Notes under the pieces: generated by a model
Told to the model about the DNA's origin: nothing
The model's input: only the letters and a program-made list of their open reading frames with translations
The model's database searches: none
Program-made: the position numbers and the translations under genes
Shown here: in pieces, positions 1 through 4,479 of the stretch
How the letters are laid out: every line of letters starts with the position of its first letter
Position numbering within the stretch: the stretch's first letter is position 1
Assembly: GCA_031264205.1 (NCBI GenBank)
Contig: JAISEH010000080.1
Location: forward strand, 1-5,737
Length of the DNA stretch: 5,737 nt
Direction of reading: 5' to 3'
Origin: Candidatus Margulisiibacteriota bacterium
Lineage (GTDB): Bacteria; Margulisbacteria; Termititenacia; Termititenacales; Termititenacaceae

Positions 1-2
1 GG

Positions 3-62
3 GTGGCTTCCGTAAAGTCCGGCGATTATCAAAAATATTATGAGAGGCAGTATGGCAAATAA
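3..62 (+). CDS. C-terminal tail of an upstream gene (partial, unidentified)
   Basis: The frame starting at base 3 is open from the window edge to a TAA at 60-62. It ends in a natural-looking hydrophilic tail (SGDYQKYYERQYGK). It would overlap the start of the next gene (ATG at 52) by 11 nt, as in translationally coupled operons, and would contain that gene's ribosome binding site. A competing frame from base 2 stops at TGA 41-43, but it uses CGA and TTA codons that look less like the neighbouring genes. The fragment is too short to name a family; the call rests on codon appearance and the overlap geometry. Confidence 0.35.
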   Translation: MASVKSGDYQKYYERQYGK

Positions 63-402
63 TTATGTAGAAAATCGGCCGTGGGGCAGTTTTGAAGTTT
101 TGCTGGACAATGTGAATTACAAAGTAAAAACTTTGACTGTCCGTCCGCAAAAACGCTTGAGTTTGCAGTCGCATAAACGGCGCAGTGAAAACTGGGTGGT
201 CGTGGCCGGACAGGCTTATGTGGAGATCGACGACGAGTTTTTGATTTTGGACAAAGGACAACATGTGTTTATACCGATCGGCGCGAAGCATCGTCTGGAA
301 AATAAAGGCGAGGTAGATTTGGTGGTCGTCGAGACGCAGACCGGCGATTATTTTGGCGAGGACGACATTGTCCGTTACGCAGATGATTTTCAGAGAACTT
401 AA
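52..402 (+). CDS. Mannose-6-phosphate isomerase type II-like cupin protein
   Basis: A 116-residue single-domain cupin resembling the C-terminal isomerase domain of bifunctional ManC/AlgA proteins (MannoseP_isomer family), here as a stand-alone protein. The family interconverts mannose-6-phosphate and fructose-6-phosphate in GDP-mannose and surface-polysaccharide supply; the activity here is inferred from homology. Visible hallmarks are the RPWGSFEVL opening (residues 9-17), the first cupin motif with likely metal ligands Q39, H41 and E46 (LSLQSHKRRSENW), the second motif IPIGAKHRLEN with H80, and the family-typical end QTGDYFGEDDIVR. ATG 52 is chosen over ATG 40 because GAGAGG at 42-47 sits just before it and nothing comparable precedes 40. 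The stop lies 3 nt before ftsK, so the two are probably co-transcribed. It could instead be a non-catalytic sugar-binding cupin. Confidence 0.85.
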   Translation: MANNYVENRPWGSFEVLLDNVNYKVKTLTVRPQKRLSLQSHKRRSENWVVVAGQAYVEIDDEFLILDKGQHVFIPIGAKHRLENKGEVDLVVVETQTGDYFGEDDIVRYADDFQRT

Positions 403-405
403 ACG

Positions 406-2358
406 ATGAATAAATTGGGGGATTTTCTGTGGCAGGGTTTGGATTTTCTTTGGGGGGGCGGTCTGTACGCCGCGCCGCCGATTCTGCTTTTGATAATTGT
501 CTGGTTGATCTTCCGGCGCGGGATTAAACATGCCGGCTGGCGTATCAGCGGCGCGGCGCTTTTTTTGCTGGTCTTTAGCGCGATGTGCGAACTTTTTGTC
601 TGGCGCGGCGGCGCGCTGGGCGGATTTACGGCGAATATTCTCAAACATTATTTTGGTGTGATCGGCGCGTATTTTTGTCTTCTGATTTTGCTCTGGATGT
701 CCGTGCTGTTGATGCTCAACTGCACTGTGAAAAATTTTGTATTTTTTCTATATAAAACTTTTGTCAGCGAAAGCGCGCCGCCGAAACATCCAACGCCCTC
801 GCGCGCGCCCGGACCGCAGAGAATAGCTCCACTCCCTCCGCGCGCGCCGCAAACTCCGCCGTCCGCGCGGCAGCAAGTCGTTCCGCCCAAACCAGCAGTC
901 CGGCAGACCCGGGCGGCGGCCGTTGTCTTTAAACCAACCACGCCTCGATATATCAGCCGTGCCGGTAATTATAAATTTCCGCCTCTGAAACTCCTGCGGC
1001 CGCCGGTCGATCCGCGCGAGACTCAGCGGCGGCAGGCGGCACAGTTTTATCAGGACAAGCAATTACTGGAAAACACGCTGGCCAGTTTTAACGTCAAGGC
1101 CGCGGTGACCAATGTTTGTCAGGGTCCGTCGGTGACGCGTTATGAATTGACACCCGGCCACGGCGTGCGTGTGAATAAAATCGCCAGTCTGGCTGATGAT
1201 ATTTCTTTGAATATGGCCGCGGCGGTGCGCATCGAGGCGCCGGTGCCCGGCAAATCTGTGGTCGGCATTGAGGTGCCCAATCAAGTGTCGCGTCCGGTCA
1301 ATCTTTCGGAGCTGGCCGGCCAGCCGGAATTCAGCCGCCATCCACTGACCACGGCGTTGGGTCTGGATATAGCCGGTAGTCCGGTTTTTTGCGCGTTGCC
1401 GGATATGCCGCATCTGCTCATCGCCGGCGCGACCGGCTCCGGCAAATCGGTTTGCGTCAATTCGCTGATCATGTCGATCCTGCTCAAATCCGCGCCGCAA
1501 GACGTGCGTTTTGTGATGATCGATCCCAAAAAAGTGGAGTTGAGCGTTTACAATGATCTGCCGCATTTAGTCGCGCCGGTGGTTGATGATGCGCAAATGG
1601 CGCAGATCGTTTTGAAACACTGGGCGTTGCCGGAAATGGAAAGCCGCTACGAAGAATTCAAAAAAGTCGGCGCGCGTAATATCGAAGATTTTAACCGCCG
1701 GCCTGGCAAACATCTGCCATTTGTAGTGATAATTATCGACGAGCTGGCGGATTTGATGCTGGTCGCTTCCAAAACTGTGGAAGAGTCCATCAATCGTCTG
1801 GCCGCCAAAGGCCGCGCGGCCGGTTTGCATTTGGTGATCGCCACGCAGCGTCCCTCGGTGGATGTGATTACCGGCCTGATCAAAGCCAATGTGCCGTCGC
1901 GCGTCGCTTTTGCCGTCAAGTCGCAGATTGACTCGCGCACGATCATTGACGGCATGGGCGCGGAAAAACTGCTCGGCAAAGGCGATATGCTTTATTCGCC
2001 GCTCGGCGCGCGGCAGATCCGGCGTGTGCAGGGCGTGTTTGTTTCCGATGAAGAGATCAATCAAGTGACGCATTTTATTCGCGCGCAATCCCCGCCGGCT
2101 TATGAGCTGGATCTGGGTAAATTACGCGCACAGGCCGAGCAGTCTGAAGACGAAAGCAAAACCGCCGCGGCCGGCTCAGGCGGGCCAAATGTGCGCAATG
2201 ACGGCAAAGATGTACTTTTTGATCAAGCGGCGCAGCTTGTGCAGTCCACCGGCAAAAAATCCATTTCTTATATTCAGCGCAAATTCCGCATCGGCTACAA
2301 TCGCGCTGCGCGTCTTGTCGAGGAGCTGGAAGCTGCCGGTATTCTGTCCGGTTTATAA
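406..2358 (+). CDS. ftsK: FtsK/SpoIIIE-family DNA translocase
   Basis: A 650-residue membrane-anchored hexameric ATPase that pumps double-stranded DNA through the division septum and helps resolve chromosome dimers. The N-terminus has about three hydrophobic segments (residues ~22-36, 47-66, 84-104), including the GGALGG motif typical of the FtsK four-helix anchor. A Pro/Arg/Ala-rich linker follows (~121-182), then the alpha domain (~220-303) and the RecA-like motor with Walker A GATGSGKS (341-348), Walker B VVIIIDELADL (440-450) and ATQRPSVDVITG from 479. The C-terminus is a gamma winged-helix DNA-reading domain (~602-650) with KFRIGYNRAARLVEELE. It is much shorter than E. coli FtsK and closer to SpoIIIE-like sizes, mostly because the linker is short. 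It stops at GILSGL, where homologues usually continue into a beta wing of roughly 10-15 residues. The start has only a weak AGAG at 392-395, and coupling to the upstream gene is likely. No terminator is evident in the 120 nt downstream. Confidence 0.97.
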   Translation: MNKLGDFLWQGLDFLWGGGLYAAPPILLLIIVWLIFRRGIKHAGWRISGAALFLLVFSAMCELFVWRGGALGGFTANILKHYFGVIGAYFCLLILLWMSVLLMLNCTVKNFVFFLYKTFVSESAPPKHPTPSRAPGPQRIAPLPPRAPQTPPSARQQVVPPKPAVRQTRAAAVVFKPTTPRYISRAGNYKFPPLKLLRPPVDPRETQRRQAAQFYQDKQLLENTLASFNVKAAVTNVCQGPSVTRYELTPGHGVRVNKIASLADDISLNMAAAVRIEAPVPGKSVVGIEVPNQVSRPVNLSELAGQPEFSRHPLTTALGLDIAGSPVFCALPDMPHLLIAGATGSGKSVCVNSLIMSILLKSAPQDVRFVMIDPKKVELSVYNDLPHLVAPVVDDAQMAQIVLKHWALPEMESRYEEFKKVGARNIEDFNRRPGKHLPFVVIIIDELADLMLVASKTVEESINRLAAKGRAAGLHLVIATQRPSVDVITGLIKANVPSRVAFAVKSQIDSRTIIDGMGAEKLLGKGDMLYSPLGARQIRRVQGVFVSDEEINQVTHFIRAQSPPAYELDLGKLRAQAEQSEDESKTAAAGSGGPNVRNDGKDVLFDQAAQLVQSTGKKSISYIQRKFRIGYNRAARLVEELEAAGILSGL

Positions 2359-2478
2359 TTTTCCGATAAAGCAGAAAAAACGCAACAGAAAAAATAAATG
2401 CAACAAAACTAAATTACTTGCGATAGATTTGTACAAGATCGGAAATGTTCTTGATTAAAATAAAAGGAGTGATTTTTT

Positions 2479-3039
2479 ATGAATATTAATGAAGTAAATA
2501 TGATGGTTTTAAGTAATTACGGTGAGGTTATTTTGCAAGACAAACAGGTGGACGAGGCTGAAACAAATAATCTTATTTCTTTGCTTGGCGAGGATAAGAA
2601 ATTAAGTGCGGAAGAATATGGTTTTCTAATTGAATTTTTCAGTAAGGTGAATGAGCTTTCTGCTGCCTATGGTATTGATGTGATGTCCGAAGCTTTGAAA
2701 ACTAAGCTTGCTGAATATGCGGATGAAAATTTTGTAATGTATTATGATAGTGTTACAGATAAGTATCCTGTGCTTATTGACTTGCGTAATAGTTTGCCGG
2801 AAGGCGTGCAGGGAATAATTGATGAGGCTGTGATAAATAATCTTGCCAGCGAGAATCTTTTGAATAAGCCGAATTGGAGAAATTATACTGATGTAATTGC
2901 TGTGCAAAATGATGTTGTGGCAGGCTATTTAAAAGAATTGCGGACGGTTATGCTGAATTCTCCTTATAAGGCTGAATTAGAAAAAATTTATAATGCAGAG
3001 ACAGCGCTTTTGCAGAATAATCAACGCAAAGTCCAGTAA
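2479..3039 (+). CDS. Hypothetical protein with paired EF-hand-like N-terminal motifs
   Basis: A 186-residue protein I do not recognise. It is acidic, predicted largely helical, with no signal peptide or membrane segment, so probably cytoplasmic or exported by a non-Sec route. Two short related motifs lie 18 residues apart: QDKQVDEAE (20-28) and EDKKLSAEE (38-46). They share D-K-x-[V/L]-[D/S]-x-x-E, which resembles the second half of an EF-hand loop or the helix-capping pattern of TerB-like proteins. The canonical first Asp and central Gly are missing, so calcium binding is doubtful. The start is secure: AAGGAG at 2464-2469 lies 9 nt before ATG 2479. The sequence is visibly more AT-rich than ftsK, which suggests a different origin or weaker selection. 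No clear promoter was found in 2359-2478, and a structured repeat begins immediately after the stop. Confidence 0.8.
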   Translation: MNINEVNMMVLSNYGEVILQDKQVDEAETNNLISLLGEDKKLSAEEYGFLIEFFSKVNELSAAYGIDVMSEALKTKLAEYADENFVMYYDSVTDKYPVLIDLRNSLPEGVQGIIDEAVINNLASENLLNKPNWRNYTDVIAVQNDVVAGYLKELRTVMLNSPYKAELEKIYNAETALLQNNQRKVQ

Positions 3040-3040
3040 T

Positions 3041-3173
3041 GGTACGGCCGCCTCGAACTTCACAAGCGAGTAAAACGAGCAACGTGAAGTGAGAGCAACA
3101 AGCGAAGCGACGTTACAGCGACCTCAAGTCGCGGAGGAAGTACCTGTGCGCAGGAGCGGCAAATAAATCCTGC
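3041..3173 (+). repeat. Structured intergenic repeat, module A
   Basis: This begins 1 nt after the preceding stop codon. The outer arms GGTAC (3041-3045) and GTACC (3140-3144) are complementary, with CCGC (3048-3051) facing GCGG (3131-3134). Inside are a stem ACTTCAC (3057-3063)/GTGAAGT (3084-3090), flanked by GA/GA mismatches and CTC/GAG, and a small hairpin GCGAC (3118-3122)/GTCGC (3128-3132). At the 3' end CCTG (3143-3146)/CAGG (3151-3154) overlaps the outer arm, and GCAGGA (3150-3155)/TCCTGC (3168-3173) overlaps that in turn, so several pairings are mutually exclusive. Module B repeats the same plan downstream. It may be a REP/BIME-like element or a structured 3' UTR; its function is unknown. 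Confidence 0.55.
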
Positions 3174-3179
3174 TATTAT

Positions 3180-3221
3180 GGTACGACCGCGCGCGAGTCT
3201 CAATACGCGCGCGGAAGTACC
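3180..3221 (+). repeat. Structured intergenic repeat, module B hairpin
   Basis: A strong hairpin: outer arms GGTAC (3180-3184)/GTACC (3217-3221), a 2x2 internal loop (GA/AA), then a perfect 9-bp stem CCGCGCGCG (3187-3195)/CGCGCGCGG (3206-3214) around a 10-nt loop. It shares with module A the TATGGTACG-like entry, the GGTAC/GTACC arms and the exit AAGTACCTG. Its last 3 nt are also the first 3 nt of the following terminator-like hairpin, so the two cannot both form fully. Confidence 0.6.
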
Positions 3222-3249
3222 TGTCGCATTGGCGACAGGTATAATTTTT
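3219..3249 (+). terminator. Probable intrinsic terminator after the 2479-3039 gene
   Basis: A 9-bp perfect stem, ACCTGTCGC (3219-3227)/GCGACAGGT (3232-3240), with a 4-nt loop, is followed by ATAATTTTT (3241-3249). The short delay before the T run makes it less than ideal. It overlaps the module B hairpin by 3 nt, so folding of that hairpin could compete with it. It would end transcripts of the gene finishing at 3039 after a 3' UTR of about 200 nt. Confidence 0.5.
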
Positions 3250-3310
3250 AAAAAAGTGGGTATATAGTGTTATATAATAAAGTAGGAGAGAATACGTCAC
3301 TAACATTTAC

Positions 3311-3345
3311 TTAACAGTTACCCCCCCCCCCCCCGAGTGTAAAAT
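3311..3345 (+). promoter_or_regulatory. Possible promoter split by a C14 tract, spacer too long as shown
   Basis: TTAACA (3311-3316) and TAAAAT (3340-3345) each match the sigma-70-type -35 and -10 consensus at five of six positions, but they are 23 nt apart. Fourteen of those bases are the C tract. At C8 the spacer would be 17 nt. Contraction could restore activity, or the true -35 may lie elsewhere. The next gene starts at 3481, which would leave a leader of about 130 nt. Confidence 0.35.
3321..3334 (+). repeat. Poly-C homopolymer tract, C14
   Basis: Fourteen consecutive C residues in an otherwise AT-rich intergenic region, preceded by TTA and followed by G. Such tracts are prone to slipped-strand length change in bacteria, and also to sequencing error, so the exact length is uncertain. 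It lies 146 nt upstream of the gene starting at 3481. Confidence 0.95.
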
Positions 3346-3355
3346 ATAAATTAAC

Positions 3356-3433
3356 GCCTAAAAAATTGAGTGCTACAACGAGGTGATGCCTATGCTGTGA
3401 TGCCTTTTGATTTTGGTTTTTTGTTTTTTAGGC
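3356..3433 (+). promoter_or_regulatory. Leader inverted repeat upstream of the 3481 gene
   Basis: GCCTAAAAAA (3356-3365) and TTTTTTAGGC (3424-3433) form a perfect 10-bp stem enclosing 58 nt. The loop carries a direct repeat of GTGATGCC at 3383-3390 and 3397-3404 and a T-rich run before the 3' arm. This would fold in the mRNA leader about 30 nt before the ribosome binding site. I recognise no known riboswitch class, and the stem is mostly A-T. Confidence 0.4.
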
Positions 3434-3463
3434 AATAAGCTAGAGATACTAGATGAGCTTACA

Positions 3464-3469
3464 AAGGAG
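3464..3469 (+). promoter_or_regulatory. Ribosome binding site that decides the 3481 start
   Basis: AAGGAG lies 11 nt before ATG 3481. An in-frame GTG at 3472 is only 2 nt away from it and cannot use it, so translation should begin at 3481. The string from here to the start (AAGGAG, then GTGATTTTT, then ATG) closely resembles the leader of the gene at 2479. Confidence 0.8.
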
Positions 3470-3480
3470 AAGTGATTTTT

Positions 3481-3858
3481 ATGTCAGGAATAAACGGAAT
3501 AAATTTAGATGCGACAGGAGCTTTAAGTAAATGGGATACCGCGAAGGTTGTTGATGAACCGGACGGTAAAATAACAAGAGAAGATATGGAGAAGATAATT
3601 AACGATCCGGAGAAAAGATTCAATTTTTTTGAAGATATTGTTGAGGAATATTTCAGTGTAAAAAACAAAGGCGAACAAGTCAAAGCGGATAAATTGGCCA
3701 ATTTGATTATTGACATGGCACTTGTCATGAATTGGGAGAAATTTGAAGCACATTCTTTTATTAGAATGATGGATCCTTTGGAAAACTTGAGTAAAGATTT
3801 AAAAATGTTTAACAAAAGTTATATACCCTTAGAAAAATATTTTCCAAAAGGATTATAG
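3481..3858 (+). CDS. Hypothetical protein with a degenerate EF-hand-like motif
   Basis: A 125-residue protein I do not recognise, with no signal peptide or membrane segment, rich in charged residues and probably helical. Residues 14-40 read as helix-loop-helix: a helix around ALSKWDTAKVV, a loop DEPDGKITRED (25-35), then a helix from MEKII. With Gly29 and Ile31 in the usual loop positions 6 and 8, position 1 falls on Val24 instead of Asp, so the loop is one residue out of register and calcium binding is uncertain. It shares the pattern D-[G/K]-[K/Q]-[V/I/L]-[D/S/T]-x-x-[E/D] and a near-identical ribosome-binding leader with the gene at 2479, suggesting a related family or shared regulation. 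The start ATG 3481 is chosen by Shine-Dalgarno spacing. Upstream lie a C14 tract and a leader stem; downstream, a repeat-rich block. The composition is AT-rich. Confidence 0.75.
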   Translation: MSGINGINLDATGALSKWDTAKVVDEPDGKITREDMEKIINDPEKRFNFFEDIVEEYFSVKNKGEQVKADKLANLIIDMALVMNWEKFEAHSFIRMMDPLENLSKDLKMFNKSYIPLEKYFPKGL

Positions 3859-3871
3859 AATAATGACGTTT

Positions 3872-3901
3872 TGGTGCCAGCGATGAAAACCGCTGGCGCC
3901 A
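3872..3901 (+). other. Stable hairpin after the 3481-3858 gene
   Basis: TGGTGCCAGCG (3872-3882) pairs with CGCTGGCGCCA (3891-3901) over 11 bp with one G-T wobble and an 8-nt loop, 13 nt after the stop codon. No T run follows, so it is not a classical intrinsic terminator on the plus strand. It may stabilise the mRNA 3' end or belong to the adjoining repeat block. Confidence 0.55.
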
Positions 3902-3927
3902 TTATGATCGCTGTGCGAAGCGGATCT

Positions 3928-4167
3928 AGCGCGGCAAATATCTTTACCTTCATGGCTACAATGGATTCGAGCGAATATCTTTGCCGCCGCGAGCCGTGGC
4001 CTCTCACTTAACTTCGCTTCGCTTGTTAAGTTCGAGCCAAAACTCGCTTACGGCAAAATATTCGCTCTCAACCTCGTCCTATTTAAGCGCGGCAAATATT
4101 TTGCCCGGAGCGAACGTAACCTTCAGTGCTATGCCGTGTTCGCGAGGGTAAAGATATTTGCCGCGTT
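3928..4167. repeat. Nested imperfect palindrome of about 240 nt
   Basis: The outer arms 3930-3948 and 4147-4165 are a perfect 19-nt inverted repeat (CGCGGCAAATATCTTTACC against its reverse complement), extendable by a few pairs. Inside, 3969-3986 pairs with 4051-4067 (one-base bulge), 3989-3993 with 4043-4047, 4001-4003 with 4034-4036, and 4006-4012 with 4025-4031. A side hairpin 4110-4115/4138-4143 and a short palindrome 4091-4105 fill the right-hand side. No credible gene lies here. It could be a structured RNA, a non-autonomous repeat element or a cruciform-forming site. It makes up most of the 621-nt non-coding stretch 3859-4479. Confidence 0.65.
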
Positions 4168-4239
4168 TAAAGCATAACGACGGCAGGTGCAGAAATTTAT
4201 TTCAAAAAAGTTCCTGAATTACTTTTCTAATACATTTCC

Positions 4240-4258
4240 GTGAAACATTTTGTTTCAC
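4240..4258. promoter_or_regulatory. Perfect palindrome, possible operator
   Basis: GTGAAACA (4240-4247) and TGTTTCAC (4251-4258) are exact 8-bp inverted repeats with a TTT centre, 40 nt upstream of the -35 box at 4299. A T6 run begins 8 nt later. It could be an operator for a dimeric regulator or a weak hairpin terminator. The half-sites equal the two halves of the ParB parS consensus but in the opposite order, so it is not a standard parS. Confidence 0.45.
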
Positions 4259-4298
4259 AGACGTACTTTTTTAGCGTAGATAAGCCATAAATATACTC

Positions 4299-4326
4299 TT
4301 GACTTACCCCCCCCCCCCGCTACAAT
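4299..4326 (+). promoter_or_regulatory. Candidate phase-variable promoter with poly-C spacer
   Basis: The -35 TTGACT (4299-4304) and -10 TACAAT (4321-4326) each match the consensus at five of six positions, with a 16-nt spacer made of TA, twelve C and GC. Changes in C-tract length would directly alter the -35/-10 distance, as known for Neisseria porA and opc and Bordetella fim promoters. The predicted start of transcription is near 4333, giving a leader of about 147 nt for the lipoprotein gene at 4480. At C12 the spacing is close to optimal, and C13 would give 17 nt. Confidence 0.7.
4307..4318 (+). repeat. Poly-C homopolymer tract, C12
   Basis: Twelve consecutive C residues preceded by TTA and followed by G, the same context as the C14 tract at 3321-3334. 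The tract forms most of the promoter spacer above. Its exact length should be treated as uncertain because homopolymers are error-prone in sequencing and probably variable within a population. Confidence 0.95.
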
Positions 4327-4372
4327 TTCCATAATAAGTTCATGTCATTTGTGCCCCGTGCGCAATTTCTCT

Positions 4373-4408
4373 GCGGAGGAAAATAATTACTGGAGGTGCG
4401 GCAAGTAA
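4373..4408 (+). repeat. Copy of a two-part block shared with 3131-3166
   Basis: GCGGAGGAA (4373-4381) and GCGGCAAGTAA (4398-4408) are separated by 16 nt. The same pair, GCGGAGGAA and GCGGCAAATAA, occurs at 3131-3139 and 3156-3166 with the same 16-nt gap. The gap sequences differ largely. Here it lies in the lipoprotein mRNA leader; in the other copy it is the 3' half of module A. Confidence 0.5.
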
Positions 4409-4434
4409 GATTAAAAATACTTGCGTTTCTTTTT
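4401..4434 (+). terminator. Terminator-like hairpin in the lipoprotein leader (possible attenuator)
   Basis: GCAAGTA (4401-4407) pairs perfectly with TACTTGC (4418-4424) around a 10-nt loop, followed by GTTTCTTTTT (4425-4434). It lies between the predicted promoter (4321-4326) and the ribosome binding site (4466-4471), so it could terminate early. TTACT (4387-4391) can instead pair with AGTAA (4404-4408), overlapping the 5' arm as an antiterminator would. The stem has only 7 bp with modest GC content, so efficiency is uncertain. Confidence 0.4.
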
Positions 4435-4479
4435 GTTATTTGGCAGCAAAAATCAAATTAAAAAAAAGGAGTATTACTA

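Noticed and set aside
2102..2458. Plus-strand frame overlapping the end of ftsK
   Set aside because: It overlaps the conserved motor and gamma domain in another frame and is basic and low in recognisable motifs; a shadow frame.
2418..2461. Promoter for the 2479 gene using TTGCGA or TTGTAC
   Set aside because: No -10-like hexamer occurs at an acceptable distance from either. Read-through from ftsK or a non-canonical promoter is equally possible.
3041..3240. CRISPR array suggested by the repeated hairpins
   Set aside because: Only two modules with unequal loops, no regular repeat-spacer pattern and no cas genes.
3273..3278. Perfect TATAAT hexamer as a promoter -10 upstream of the 3481 gene
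   Set aside because: No -35-like hexamer lies 16-18 nt upstream (only A-rich sequence), and the region is AT-rich enough to give such a match by chance.
3872..3901. Hairpin after the 3481-3858 gene as an intrinsic terminator
   Set aside because: No T run follows the stem on the plus strand; kept only as a stable hairpin.
3819..4007. Minus-strand reading frame in the repeat block
   Set aside because: It runs through hairpin and palindrome sequence and the 3' end of a real gene, with no ribosome binding site or protein-like features.
4396..4461. A 21-codon leader peptide reading from GTG 4396 to TAA 4459-4461
   Set aside because: The nearest Shine-Dalgarno (GGAGG at 4375-4379) is 16 nt away, too far, and the hydrophobic look is a by-product of the T-rich run.
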